DNA of 42,422 nt from Candidatus Gottesmanbacteria bacterium RIFCSPHIGHO2_01_FULL_46_14 (GTDB lineage: Bacteria > Patescibacteriota > Microgenomatia > UBA10105 > UBA927). The DNA lies in contig MFJJ01000019.1 of the NCBI GenBank assembly GCA_001780895.1, forward strand, positions 1 through 42,422. Reading direction: 5' to 3'. Positions 14,371-22,797 of the stretch are shown one piece after another. The number at the start of each line of letters is the position of its first letter. The stretch's first letter is position 1. The notes under the pieces were generated by a model, which did no database searches, was not told where the DNA came from, and worked only from the letters and a program-made list of their open reading frames with translations. The translations under genes and the position numbers were made by a program.

Positions 14371-15720
14371 ATGAATGCGGTCCGGACACGAATTGCTCCT
14401 TCTCCCACTGGCGTTGATCTCCATATCGGTAATGCCTATACGGCCCTCATCAATTATGTCTTTGCAAAAAAACATAATGGTCAGTTCATCGTTCGTATAG
14501 AAGACACCGATCGAACGAGGTTTGTGGAAGGATCAGAAAAACGAATTCTGGCCTCACTTGCCTGGCTGGGTATTCCATACGATGAAGGTCCGTTCCATCA
14601 ATCAGAGCGTCTGGATATATACAAAAAATGTGCAGAAGAGCTTGTCGAAAAAGGCCACGCCTACTACTGTTATTGTACGCAGGAGCGCCTTGCCCAGATG
14701 AGAAAGGATCAGGAGGCTCGCCATGAACCGCCTATGTACGACGGCACATGTAAAAATCTTAAAAGCAAAAAAGATGGGCCCCACGTGATTCGTCTCAATG
14801 TTCCCGAAACAGGTGTTACAAAGTTTACCGATGTTATCAGGGGTGAAATTAGTTTTGAAAACAAGCTGATCGATGACCAGGTGATACTCAAGTCCGATGG
14901 TTATCCCACCTATCATTTAGGCGTGGTTGTCGACGATCACCTTATGAACATTTCTCACGTGATTCGCGGAGAAGAGTGGATTTCTTCAACACCAAAACAC
15001 GTCTTGCTCTATCAATTCTTCGGATGGGAATTGCCCATATACGCCCATATGCCGCTCTTGCGAAATCCCGACAAAAGTAAATTGTCGAAGCGCAAAAATC
15101 CCGTCTGGTCGTCATTTTACAGGGAGCAGGGATTTTTGCCGGAAGCCATTGTGAATTATTTAGCAACGCTTGCTTGGGCTCACCCGGAAGGAAAAGAAGT
15201 GTTTACGATTGAGGAAATGATGAAGGTATTCGATCTAACACAGATTCAAACAACCGCGCCGGTATTCGATGTAGATAAACTTCGTTGGATGAATGGAGAG
15301 TATATCCGCAAAGATTCGGATCTCGGTAAGAAGATTTTTGAGTTCTATTCCCATATCTACCCGATCTCCCAAATCACCCCCATTCTTCCTCTTGTCCGTG
15401 AGCGCATGCATACGCTTGCAGAATTTGCCACGCTCGCCGGATTTTTCTTTGAGCGTCCTCATGAGTTTGAGCGTCCCAAATCAGCCGAATTAGTCCAATT
15501 TGTCAAATCCGCACTTACAAATTGTGACTGGAACCACGATGTCATGGAAAAGGCGATTCGCGACGCGGCGGAAAAAGAAGGCATCAAAGCGCGCGACGTA
15601 TTTATGGAACTTCGCGTCGCCGTGACCGGCAAAACCGTCGGCCCACCACTCCTGGAATCGCTTGAAATACTTGGGAGAGATGAAACACATAAGCGACTTT
15701 CTGGGGTAGCGTATGCGTGA
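14371..15720 (+). CDS. gltX: Glutamyl-tRNA synthetase
   Basis: A 449-residue class I synthetase. RIAPSPTGVDLHIGNAYTAL holds the HIGH-type motif (HIGN) at residues ~17-20, VRIEDTDR follows, and KLSKRK is the KMSKS-type loop. The helical anticodon-binding domain at the C-terminus is present but slightly short. It charges tRNA-Glu; whether it also charges tRNA-Gln for amidation cannot be told here. It overlaps the next gene by 8 nt. Confidence 0.95.
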   Translation: MNAVRTRIAPSPTGVDLHIGNAYTALINYVFAKKHNGQFIVRIEDTDRTRFVEGSEKRILASLAWLGIPYDEGPFHQSERLDIYKKCAEELVEKGHAYYCYCTQERLAQMRKDQEARHEPPMYDGTCKNLKSKKDGPHVIRLNVPETGVTKFTDVIRGEISFENKLIDDQVILKSDGYPTYHLGVVVDDHLMNISHVIRGEEWISSTPKHVLLYQFFGWELPIYAHMPLLRNPDKSKLSKRKNPVWSSFYREQGFLPEAIVNYLATLAWAHPEGKEVFTIEEMMKVFDLTQIQTTAPVFDVDKLRWMNGEYIRKDSDLGKKIFEFYSHIYPISQITPILPLVRERMHTLAEFATLAGFFFERPHEFERPKSAELVQFVKSALTNCDWNHDVMEKAIRDAAEKEGIKARDVFMELRVAVTGKTVGPPLLESLEILGRDETHKRLSGVAYA

Positions 15721-16600
15721 TGATAGTGCCGCAATCGCCAAGTACTACGACAACAGTGTTTTCGCATATCGACTGTTTGCACACAATACCCAAACGCTAT
15801 CCATTCACTACGGCCTCCGGGAGCCCGGTGTAAAGGATCGACACGAAGCGATGCTCCGTGAGAATGACTTCGTTATTACTCTGGCCGCCATTAAAAGGGG
15901 CATGCGCGTGTTAGACGCGGGGTGCGGAGTCGGAGGTAGTGCATTGTATATTGCAGAAAATACTGGTGCACATGTTACTGGACTTACACTAAGCCCGAGG
16001 CAAGTCATGTTGGCAAAGCAGTACGCAGCAACTCGAGGACTTAGCGACCGTACCTCGTTTTTTGTTACGGATTATACGAAAACCAATTTTCCCAATAACT
16101 CTTTTGATGTCATTTATGGAATCGAAAGCATTTGTTATGCCGTTCCCAAATCCGCATTTTTGCAAGAAGCACTGCGACTACTCAAACCAGGTGGGCGATT
16201 GGTCGTTTCCGATGGATACGTGACCCATCGGCCACAAACACCACAGGAACAGAACATATTAAAACAATTTCTCTTTGGATATTCCCTGCAGGAGCTTATT
16301 ACATTCGAGGAAATGGGGAAGGCAATGAAAAAAGCCGGGTTTAAAAAAACATACTATGTATCAAAAACTGCAGAGGTAGAACCTGCGGTGAAGTACTTTG
16401 GGATACTTGCTTCGTTACTGTTGCCATTCCTATACGTAATCAAGCGGATTCATACTTCGCTTTTGGCGTTATACAAAAATGGCATCGCCGTAAAAGCTGC
16501 CTATGACGGAATGAAAATTGGATTTGCGGAATATGGAGTGTGGGTGGGAAGAAAAAATTCTGCTTATAAACACGATGCTAGCTATTTGCAAATCGTCTAA
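15713..16600 (+). CDS. Class I SAM-dependent methyltransferase (sterol/tocopherol MT-like)
   Basis: A 295-residue protein. Motif I VLDAGCGVGGSALYIAE (near residues 66-82), motif II region VTGLTLSPRQV, and FPNNSFDVIYGIESICYA with LKPGGRLVVSDGY give a Rossmann-fold methyltransferase. Overall it resembles small-molecule/lipid methyltransferases such as gamma-tocopherol or sterol C-methyltransferases. Near residue 230 is a hydrophobic stretch (FGILASLLLPFLYVIKRI) that could touch the membrane. It overlaps gltX by 8 nt, so it is cotranscribed; the substrate is unknown. The last codons contain the first of three 11-bp repeats of the fic promoter. Confidence 0.8.
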   Translation: MRDDSAAIAKYYDNSVFAYRLFAHNTQTLSIHYGLREPGVKDRHEAMLRENDFVITLAAIKRGMRVLDAGCGVGGSALYIAENTGAHVTGLTLSPRQVMLAKQYAATRGLSDRTSFFVTDYTKTNFPNNSFDVIYGIESICYAVPKSAFLQEALRLLKPGGRLVVSDGYVTHRPQTPQEQNILKQFLFGYSLQELITFEEMGKAMKKAGFKKTYYVSKTAEVEPAVKYFGILASLLLPFLYVIKRIHTSLLALYKNGIAVKAAYDGMKIGFAEYGVWVGRKNSAYKHDASYLQIV

Positions 16601-16621
16601 AAATCGTCTATAATTCGTCTA
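16586..16621 (+). promoter_or_regulatory. fic promoter with three 11-bp iterons
   Basis: ATCGTCTA occurs at 16592-16599 and 16603-16610, and as TTCGTCTA at 16614-16621, with an exact 11-bp period, one helical turn. They fill the space between TTGCAA (16586-16591) and TATAAT (16609-16614) and continue to the start of transcription. This is a likely operator, perhaps for the Fic protein's own C-terminal winged helix. Confidence 0.55.
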
Positions 16622-16629
16622 TATACCGT

Positions 16630-17664
16630 ATGTTTCAGCCTCACTATACCATTACAGATCAGCTTTTAGCAAATATTAAAAGAATAAGTAGCCTTGTCAA
16701 TGAGCTTAATAATAAACGCTTTCCCAATATCGTGCTTTTGGAGCTGGAAAGAAGCGCTCGTGAAGTATCATCGTATGCCTCAACAAGTATCGAAGGGAAC
16801 CCATTGCCTTTAACTGAAGTTAAAAAAATACTTAAGTCAATTCCTACTCATGCACGAGATAGTGAAAAAGAAGTAATTAATTACAACCAAGCGTTAAAAG
16901 ATTTAAATAAACAGCTTGAAGAGGGTGAAATAGCATTATCTCTTCGTTTTATTCTGAAAATTCAAAAACAAGTTATTGAGGGTTTACTACCAAAATTTGA
17001 GACAGGAAGACTCAGGCAAAACTCGGTTGTCGTGAATGATCCAAGAGCTGGACGGGTCGTTTATTTACCCCCAGATACAAAAGATGTAGGAATCCTCATG
17101 GAAGACGTAGTTGCATTTACGAACGATAATAAAGGGAACGTAGATCCACTTATCTTAGCTGGAATATTTCATAAGCAAACGGTACTTATTCATCCGTTTA
17201 TGGATGGTAACGGAAGAACAACACGGCTTGTCACAAAAGCATTACTTGCTGCGATGGGACTCAATACGTTTAATCTCTTCAGTTTTGAAAATTATTATAA
17301 TAAAAATGTTACAAAGTACTTTCAGACTGTGGGAGAATTTGGCAATTACTATGAATTAGTAGATAAAGTAAATTTTACCAATTGGCTTGAGTATTTTACT
17401 GAAGGAATTATTGATGAACTCTTAAGAGTTCAAAAAATACTTCCGGAAATTGCAGTAAGCCCTGAAAGTGAATTACAACCATATCACCTCAAAATGCTTG
17501 AGTTTATTCAAAAGAAAGGCTTCGTTCATGACAGTGATTATGCAAAGTTCACAGCTCGCGCAAAGGCGACAAGAGCACTTGACTTTCAAAAGCTCATTGA
17601 ACTTGGATTAATAGAAAGACGTGGTAAAGGAAGAGCGACGTATTATGTATCGAAAGGAAAATAA
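16630..17664 (+). CDS. Fic family protein (class II, self-inhibited AMPylase-like) with C-terminal winged helix
   Basis: A 344-residue protein. The catalytic motif HPFMDGNGR (188-196) matches HPFx[D/E]GNGR, so adenylyl transfer is plausible. The N-terminal inhibitory helix has STSIEG (51-56), fitting [S/T]xxxE[G/N] of class II Fic enzymes that block their own ATP site. The last ~70 residues look like a winged helix (MLEFIQKKGFVHDSDYAKF... LIELGLIERRGKG). TATAAT lies 15 nt before the ATG and no ribosome binding site is evident. The codon composition looks more AT-rich than its neighbours, hinting at transfer. Confidence 0.9.
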   Translation: MFQPHYTITDQLLANIKRISSLVNELNNKRFPNIVLLELERSAREVSSYASTSIEGNPLPLTEVKKILKSIPTHARDSEKEVINYNQALKDLNKQLEEGEIALSLRFILKIQKQVIEGLLPKFETGRLRQNSVVVNDPRAGRVVYLPPDTKDVGILMEDVVAFTNDNKGNVDPLILAGIFHKQTVLIHPFMDGNGRTTRLVTKALLAAMGLNTFNLFSFENYYNKNVTKYFQTVGEFGNYYELVDKVNFTNWLEYFTEGIIDELLRVQKILPEIAVSPESELQPYHLKMLEFIQKKGFVHDSDYAKFTARAKATRALDFQKLIELGLIERRGKGRATYYVSKGK

Positions 17665-17697
17665 TGTTTAGGAACGGTCCTCAGCTTGGGATCTGGG

Positions 17698-17768
17698 CTG
17701 GGAGGCTTGGATTCGAACCAAGATAGCATCCTCCAGAGGGATGCGTACTACCGTTATACGACCTCCCA
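17698..17768 (-). tRNA. tRNA-Gln (anticodon CTG)
   Basis: The minus strand folds as a cloverleaf: acceptor TGGGAGG with CCTCCCA, D-arm around CGTATAACGGTAGTACG, anticodon stem CATCC/GGATG with loop CTCTGGA (anticodon CTG), and T-arm CTTGG-TTCGAAT-CCAAG. The discriminator is G. CCA is not encoded (next bases CCC), so the CCA enzyme is needed. The track ORF 17686-18066 is a shadow. An extended -10 TGGTATAAT lies at 17893-17898 inside the mutY end and may drive it. Confidence 0.93.
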
Positions 17769-17882
17769 GCTCAATTCCCAATTAATGTATTTAAAAACTC
17801 TCTTCCCTGACCAGATTTCAAAAATACCTCTCGTTTTCTCTTCTCGTGAACCAAGACACTCCGCCTCAGGCAGACAAATACT

Positions 17883-18656
17883 TCACTCTGGCAGGCTGAT
17901 TATACCAGTTTTGGAGCGCGTGATTAAACCGTCAGCTATGAGATCCTTAAGAATTGCTCTGAGTTCTTTTTTGGATTTATCGAGGTTTCGGAGAAGTTGT
18001 TTTTCAGATTGTGACTTCTCCCTTAGTCTATTGATGATTTGGCCACGGAAATACCGGTTTGTTTGATGAAAGGGGATAGTCTGTTTTGTCGGTTTGCGAA
18101 TGCGAACGAGTTCAAGAGCACCGTAGTCCATCAGCGCTTGGTGCCATTCCCCGGCTTTGCCTTTGGGGAGGAGTTGGTCGGCAATTTCCTGGATTGTTTT
18201 TTCGCTCTGGGGCTTATCTTCAAAGAAGAAATGTGTAATAATCTGCCGGATATTTGTATCGACCATTGCCACATTTTGCCGATAAGCGAACACCAAAATT
18301 GCTCGAGCAGTATATTTGCCCAATCCGGGGAGTTTAACCAGTTCTGACTCGATTTTTGGGAGTTTGCCTGCTTTAGCCGTTTTCTGAAGGTAGAGTGCCC
18401 GGCGGTTATAGCCCATGCCTTTCCAAGCACGCAGAACATCTGCCGGACTGGCGTTGGCTAATGATTTGAGCGTAGGGAAGTGATGAAGAAACTCTTTATA
18501 CTTCGGAAGAACCCGTGATACCTGTGTTTGTTGCAGCATGACTTCCGAAACGACGATTTTGTATGGATCATGCGTATGTCTCCAGGGGAGATCCCTTTTA
18601 TTCTTTTTCCACCAGGTAAATATTTTGTTTTGAAAAGCTTTTGGAGACAGCGTCAT
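17883..18656 (-). CDS. MutY-like adenine DNA glycosylase lacking the Fe-S cluster
   Basis: 257 residues from ATG 18656 (MTLSPKAFQNK); the upstream ATG 18665 is part of the -10 box. The fold is HhH-GPD: RDLPWR, SEVMLQQTQVSRV with the catalytic Glu (~38), LPGLGKYTARAI hairpin (~109-120, Tyr where EndoIII has its Lys) and VDTN with the catalytic Asp (~133). These point to MutY, which removes A opposite 8-oxoG. There is no cysteine anywhere, so the usual [4Fe-4S] loop is missing, and the C-terminal NUDIX-like domain is replaced by a short winged-helix-like tail. Confidence 0.85.
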   Translation of the reverse strand: MTLSPKAFQNKIFTWWKKNKRDLPWRHTHDPYKIVVSEVMLQQTQVSRVLPKYKEFLHHFPTLKSLANASPADVLRAWKGMGYNRRALYLQKTAKAGKLPKIESELVKLPGLGKYTARAILVFAYRQNVAMVDTNIRQIITHFFFEDKPQSEKTIQEIADQLLPKGKAGEWHQALMDYGALELVRIRKPTKQTIPFHQTNRYFRGQIINRLREKSQSEKQLLRNLDKSKKELRAILKDLIADGLITRSKTGIISLPE

Positions 18657-18663
18657 ACCGGGC

Positions 18664-18676
18664 ATTATAGTACAAT
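18664..18676. promoter_or_regulatory. Divergent -10 boxes for mutY-like gene and era
   Basis: Minus: TATAAT (18669-18664), 7 nt before ATG 18656. Plus: TACAAT (18671-18676), 7 nt before ATG 18684. Both positions put transcription start at or next to the start codon. Confidence 0.6.
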
Positions 18677-18683
18677 AGGAGCT

Positions 18684-19544
18684 ATGAAAAGCGGCATCGT
18701 TTGCTTGGTGGGAAGGCCAAACGTAGGCAAATCTACGCTCCTTAATAATATCCTTGGTCAGAAGGTTGCTATCACCTCACCTAAGCCTCAAACCACGCGT
18801 GTCAATCTTGAGGCTGTCTACGAGGATGATCGCGGACAGATCGTCTTTGTCGATACGCCGGGGATATTTGGCAAAGTCGTCGATTCACTCTCCAAGCGAA
18901 TCAATCCAAGAGCAGAGCAAGCGCTTTCCCGCCATGTGGACGTGGTGATCTATATGGTCGATCACACCCGGGAAAAGGATTTTGAGGAAAATAAAGCAAT
19001 CGGTATTGTCCGGAAAATCAAGGCTCCCAAGATATTGGTTATCAATAAATCTGACGTCCGGACTCCTACGTACATTGTCCAATACAAATTTCTGGAAGAA
19101 GAATTTGATCGCACGATAGAAATATCGGCCCTTCACCGGAAAAATTTAAATACGCTTCTTGAGGCAATTTTTGAACTCTTGCCGGAAGGTAAACCCATGG
19201 TGGATACCAAAGATATGGTCCAGCCGGGACTTAATATCGAAAGCAAAACGTTTTTGGCAGAGATTATTCGGGAAAAAGCATTTCTCTTTCTTCGTCGCGA
19301 GGTGCCCTACCGCGTGACGGCGATCGTTGATGAAGTCGTTGAGCGGGGGAGCGGCGCACTCTACATTAAAGCGAGAATCCTGACGACCGAGGATCGCTAC
19401 AAAGCAATGATTATCGGGGCAGGCGGGGTAATGATAAAAGAAATTAGCATGGCCAGCCGTAAAGAACTTGAGACAGCAACGAGCAAGAAGGTATTTCTAG
19501 ATCTCACCGTCGAAACCAACGAGCACTGGATGGATTTTGTATAG
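18684..19544 (+). CDS. era: GTPase Era
   Basis: 286 residues from ATG 18684; the track start (18528) lies inside the mutY-like gene. GTPase motifs: GRPNVGKS (10-17), SPKPQTTR (switch I), DTPG (57-60) and NKSD (121-124). A C-terminal KH domain carries IIGAGGVMIKEI. Era binds 16S rRNA and helps assemble the 30S subunit. AGGAG lies directly before the ATG but is too close for normal use, so leaderless initiation is likely. Confidence 0.95.
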   Translation: MKSGIVCLVGRPNVGKSTLLNNILGQKVAITSPKPQTTRVNLEAVYEDDRGQIVFVDTPGIFGKVVDSLSKRINPRAEQALSRHVDVVIYMVDHTREKDFEENKAIGIVRKIKAPKILVINKSDVRTPTYIVQYKFLEEEFDRTIEISALHRKNLNTLLEAIFELLPEGKPMVDTKDMVQPGLNIESKTFLAEIIREKAFLFLRREVPYRVTAIVDEVVERGSGALYIKARILTTEDRYKAMIIGAGGVMIKEISMASRKELETATSKKVFLDLTVETNEHWMDFV

Positions 19545-19552
19545 CTGTAAAG

Positions 19553-19581
19553 TTGACGTATGTATAACACTGTAATACAAT
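19553..19581 (+). promoter_or_regulatory. Promoter of the BrnT/BrnA-like pair
   Basis: TTGACG (19553-19558), 17 bp, TACAAT (19576-19581). The -10 box touches the annotated ATG (19582), so transcription probably starts inside the ORF and a downstream start (GTG at 19603) may be the real one. Confidence 0.6.
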
Positions 19582-19857
19582 ATGACTAGAATTATCGTTC
19601 GTGTGTTGGTGTTTGATAAGGTTAACCGCGAACATATTAAGAAACATAAGGTTACAGAAGAAGAGATTGAAGTAGTTGGAAAGAAGTTTCTTTATCATCG
19701 AAGGGCGCATTCGGGTAGGTATTTAGCAATTGGAAGAGTTGGTCAAAGAATCCTGACGATCATTATTAGAAGAACTTCTGTAGGAAAATATTATGTAGTT
19801 ACCGCACGGGATGCGAGTAAAAAAGAAAGGAAAGATCTCTATGAAAAAGAAAAGTAA
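19582..19857 (+). CDS. BrnT-like toxin
   Basis: Up to 91 residues: VLVFDKVNREHIKKHKVTEEEIEVV... and YYVVTARDASKKERKDLYEKEK. The pattern (FD..N..H..KH.V..EE and TAR.A...ER..Y) is that of BrnT/DUF497 RNase toxins. Because the -10 box abuts ATG 19582, GTG 19603 is an alternative start that would leave the conserved core intact. It overlaps the antitoxin-like gene by 17 nt in the usual toxin-first order of brnTA. It sits directly after era. Confidence 0.78.
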   Translation: MTRIIVRVLVFDKVNREHIKKHKVTEEEIEVVGKKFLYHRRAHSGRYLAIGRVGQRILTIIIRRTSVGKYYVVTARDASKKERKDLYEKEK

Positions 19858-20113
19858 AATTCCTAAATTCAGATCATATAAAGAAGAAGCTAATTTTTGG
19901 GACACACATAATGTCACGGATTTTGAAGGGGAAACCAAAGATGTTGATATCATTGTTGAACTCGATAAACCACGAGATGAAACAGTAGTGCTTCGTCTTC
20001 AAAAAAAAGTTAAGAATAAGCTTGAAAAAACCGCCCGATCCAAAGGATTAAATGTATCCACGTTGGCCCGTATGTGGCTTATGGAAAAGCTCCAATCAAG
20101 TAGATTCTCATAA
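19841..20113 (+). CDS. CopG/BrnA-like antitoxin
   Basis: 90 residues from ATG 19841 (MKKKSKIPKFRSYKEEANFWDTHNVTDF); AGGAAAG lies upstream, so this start is better than GTG 19811. The N-terminus F.S..EEA.FWDTH..TDF matches the CopG-type antitoxin family, and the C-terminus (VVLRLQKKVKNKLEKTARSKGLNVSTLARMWLMEKL) is a ribbon-helix-helix. It should bind and neutralise the upstream toxin and repress the shared promoter. Confidence 0.8.
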   Translation: MKKKSKIPKFRSYKEEANFWDTHNVTDFEGETKDVDIIVELDKPRDETVVLRLQKKVKNKLEKTARSKGLNVSTLARMWLMEKLQSSRFS

Positions 20114-20124
20114 TTTTTCAAACC

Positions 20125-20889
20125 ATGAAGCTCATGACATATAACATTCTCGATGGAGGAGTGGATCGACTGGGGCTCATAATAGAGGCGATTACTTCAG
20201 TCGGTCCTGATTATCTTACGATTAATGAAGCCAATACGTTTGCCGCTGATGGCAATAAAGTCCTTAAAGAAGTTTCTTCCAAAATTGGTTTACCATACTG
20301 TGACATCGCTTTGTCCGGAGAATATGACTATCATGTGGCGGTATTTTCAAAATATCCGCTGGAAACGGTACAGAAAATCCAACCACTCAAACGAGCGTGT
20401 ATTATTGCGACCGTAAAGACAGATGTAGGTGAACTCTCGATTGCCAGTCTGCATATGAATCCTTATGCGGAAGATTTGCGCCGGGAAGAAATAGAACGGG
20501 TACTTTCCTATCAGAACAAATTTGAAAAACGAATTCTCATGGGAGATATGAATTCTCTTTCAGGGGAAGATGGATATAACCCAAAGATGGTACAAGAATT
20601 TAATGACATTCAGAAAAAGAAATATACAAAAAACGGAAAATTACGTTTTGACGTCATCAGCACAATGACCGGAGCTGGCTACAATGATTCTGCCGTCGTC
20701 CTCAAGAAAAACAATATTTCTACTGTTCCTACGCCGATGAATGAAGGTGCAGCCCATGGAGATGTGCGGCTTGATTATATTTTCGTTTCTCGGCCCTTGG
20801 TATCTCATCTTGCAAACTACGAGGTAATCAAGAATGAAGTGACAAAAAAAGCGTCCGATCATTATCCAGTTGTAGTGGAGATTACGTAA
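20125..20889 (+). CDS. Endonuclease/exonuclease/phosphatase (EEP) family protein
   Basis: A 254-residue protein starting MKLMTYNILDGG. EEP motifs: TYNI, NEAN (metal-binding Glu), ASLHMNP, LMGDMNSL and a C-terminal DHYPVVVEI (catalytic Asp-His). Family members cleave DNA, RNA or phosphoesters; the substrate here is not predictable. It is the first gene of a five-gene unit in which neighbours overlap or are separated by 6 nt. Confidence 0.85.
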   Translation: MKLMTYNILDGGVDRLGLIIEAITSVGPDYLTINEANTFAADGNKVLKEVSSKIGLPYCDIALSGEYDYHVAVFSKYPLETVQKIQPLKRACIIATVKTDVGELSIASLHMNPYAEDLRREEIERVLSYQNKFEKRILMGDMNSLSGEDGYNPKMVQEFNDIQKKKYTKNGKLRFDVISTMTGAGYNDSAVVLKKNNISTVPTPMNEGAAHGDVRLDYIFVSRPLVSHLANYEVIKNEVTKKASDHYPVVVEIT

Positions 20890-20895
20890 TATCGT

Positions 20896-21528
20896 ATGAA
20901 GAAACACGTTCCGTTTGTTTCCAATACTTCCGATGATATGCATTGTGTACCGGCAGTGTTTCGAATGGTGCATAAATACTTTCTAAAAAAGGATATCAGT
21001 TGGAAAGAAATTGACAAGATCTTGAAAGTCGTGTCGGGAAAAGGAACGTGGACATTTCCGGGCCTCACCGGATTTGCCAAAAAGGGAATTTCCATTATCC
21101 AGATCGAGCAGGTCGATTACGAGAATATGTATCGCCAAGAACCTGAGTATTTGCACAAAGTCGTAGGCGAAAAAAATGCCCAGTATTATCTTACAAAAAG
21201 TAATATTGCCTCAGTCATTCCCTTTGTTCCGGATTTTCTCAAACACGTCCATCACGAGACGAGACGGGGGACAGTTGAGGAGATTATTGATTTTTTAAAA
21301 GAAGGGGGACTCGTTGGTGTCGAAGTAAACTCGGCGACACTCAACAATAATCCAGGATTTAACCTGCACTATATTTTGCTTTACGACTTTGATGAGAAAT
21401 ATATCACGTTTCATGATCCTGGGTTGCCCCCGATTGAGGGGAGAAGAATTACTATCGAAGACTTGAGAAAATGTTACGATTATCCTGGTGCAAATGGTGG
21501 AATAACGGTATTTAAGAATAATACATGA
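20896..21528 (+). CDS. C39-like peptidase family protein
   Basis: A 210-residue protein. SDDMHCVPAVFRMV supplies a candidate catalytic Cys near residue 17, NLHYILLYDFDEKYITFHDPG supplies His and Asp. The order Cys-His-Asp and spacing fit the papain-like Peptidase_C39_2 fold. There is no transporter or signal peptide, so it acts in the cytoplasm if active. It overlaps the DUF952 gene by 4 nt. Confidence 0.7.
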   Translation: MKKHVPFVSNTSDDMHCVPAVFRMVHKYFLKKDISWKEIDKILKVVSGKGTWTFPGLTGFAKKGISIIQIEQVDYENMYRQEPEYLHKVVGEKNAQYYLTKSNIASVIPFVPDFLKHVHHETRRGTVEEIIDFLKEGGLVGVEVNSATLNNNPGFNLHYILLYDFDEKYITFHDPGLPPIEGRRITIEDLRKCYDYPGANGGITVFKNNT

Positions 21529-21878
21529 AAGTTTTTCATTTAGTGAGGAAGGACGACTGGGAGAAAAGGAAAGATTTAGAGTATTACGCCCCGCCCTCAT
21601 TAGAGCGAGAAGGATTCATTCATTGTTCAACTGTAGGTCAGGTATTAGCCACAGCAAGCAGACGATTTAGTGGAGTCACAGATTTATTAATTCTTATCGT
21701 TAATTCAGATAAAGTTCCAACAGAGATTGTCTATGAAGATCTTCGTGGAACTGGCGAAAAACATCCACATATTTATGGTCCGTTGTCTCGAGAAGCAATC
21801 GAAAAGGTAATCGCATTTCTGTGTGATAAGGATGGAGAGTTTACCTCGCTGCCTATAGAATTGGATAAATATGATTGA
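21525..21878 (+). CDS. DUF952 family protein
   Basis: A 117-residue protein with VFHLVRKDDWEKRKDLEYYAPPSLEREGFIHCST, ILIVNSDKVPTEIVYED and HPHIYGPL, the full DUF952 pattern. The function is unknown, but the fold is related to ADP-ribosyltransferase-like/glutathione-independent domains in databases, which I cannot check here. It overlaps both neighbours (4 and 8 nt). Confidence 0.85.
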   Translation: MKVFHLVRKDDWEKRKDLEYYAPPSLEREGFIHCSTVGQVLATASRRFSGVTDLLILIVNSDKVPTEIVYEDLRGTGEKHPHIYGPLSREAIEKVIAFLCDKDGEFTSLPIELDKYD

Positions 21879-22797
21879 CAAATCTCAATTATCTAAAATC
21901 GGTATCGGAATGTGGGGGATTGGAGGATTAGATAAAAGAAATCCCGACAATAATGACGAAGGTCAGGTAGAAGCCATTGCATACGCGTTTTCCAAAGGCC
22001 TTAATTTCTTTGAAACGGTACTTTGGTACGCAGAAGGTTGGGCTGCCAAGCTCGCAGCACAGGCGCTGAAGAAATCAGGAAAAAAACGTGACGAGATTTT
22101 CATATCGCAAGGGATTTATCAATATAAGCTTGCAGATCTTGCGGGAGCAGAAAAAGAAGTAGAGGACTTTGAAGAAATTTTTCAAACTGAGTATGTTGAT
22201 ACGATGTTATTTCCCCTAGGGGCCTATCAAAAATTCGGGCAGCGAGAGAGCATTGAGTTTTTTCATAAAATGCTAGATCTGAAAAAAACGAGATCTGTAA
22301 GCGTTACAAATGCTAATCTCCCTTTGCTAAAAACCCTGCATAAGGAATTTGGAGATAAACTGTTTTCTCATGAGCTCACGTATAGTTTTGAAATTCGAGA
22401 AAATGATAACTTGGGTATAATAGGATTTGCCAATGGGCATGGGATGCTTAATGTTGTCTTTCAACCTCTCCGAAGGAATCGTACCGCGGTACATAATTGG
22501 AGTCTGTTGACCGAGTTGGCAGCAAAATATCACAAAACGCAAAATCAAATCATAATCAATTGGATCGTATCAAGGGGATTTTTACCGCTCAATAAATCAG
22601 AAAATACCAAACACATCGACGAGAATCTCGCGGCACTGGAATTTGTTATGGATAAAAATGATTTGAATCATTTAACCTCGTTTCGTGTACCAGGCTATAG
22701 ATCTCCGAAGATTGACTGGAACGGATCAGGCGATGGTGTCCCCGTCTTCATGCTTCCGAACGTATTTGACGATGAATACAAAAAACAAATTCTATGA
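21871..22797 (+). CDS. Aldo/keto reductase fold protein with degraded active site
   Basis: A 308-residue TIM-barrel-like protein (IGIGMWGIGG..., FSKGLNFFETVLWYAEG, RDEIFISQG, VDTMLFPLGAY, SVTNANLPLL). Against the AKR tetrad Asp-Tyr-Lys-His, only Tyr (~53) is kept; Asp is Glu48, Lys is Gln80 and His is Pro115. It therefore probably does not reduce carbonyls by the normal route and may be a binding or regulatory protein. It overlaps the next gene by 4 nt. An AT-rich palindrome AAATGATTTGAATCATTT lies in the coding region at 22656. Confidence 0.75.
   Translation: MIDKSQLSKIGIGMWGIGGLDKRNPDNNDEGQVEAIAYAFSKGLNFFETVLWYAEGWAAKLAAQALKKSGKKRDEIFISQGIYQYKLADLAGAEKEVEDFEEIFQTEYVDTMLFPLGAYQKFGQRESIEFFHKMLDLKKTRSVSVTNANLPLLKTLHKEFGDKLFSHELTYSFEIRENDNLGIIGFANGHGMLNVVFQPLRRNRTAVHNWSLLTELAAKYHKTQNQIIINWIVSRGFLPLNKSENTKHIDENLAALEFVMDKNDLNHLTSFRVPGYRSPKIDWNGSGDGVPVFMLPNVFDDEYKKQIL

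Noticed and set aside
16592-16621. CRISPR array
   Set aside because: Repeats are 8 bp with 3-bp spacing and only three copies; no cas genes in the window.
17686-18066. 126-residue plus-strand ORF over the tRNA
   Set aside because: It is a shadow of the tRNA-Gln and of the mutY-like gene on the other strand.
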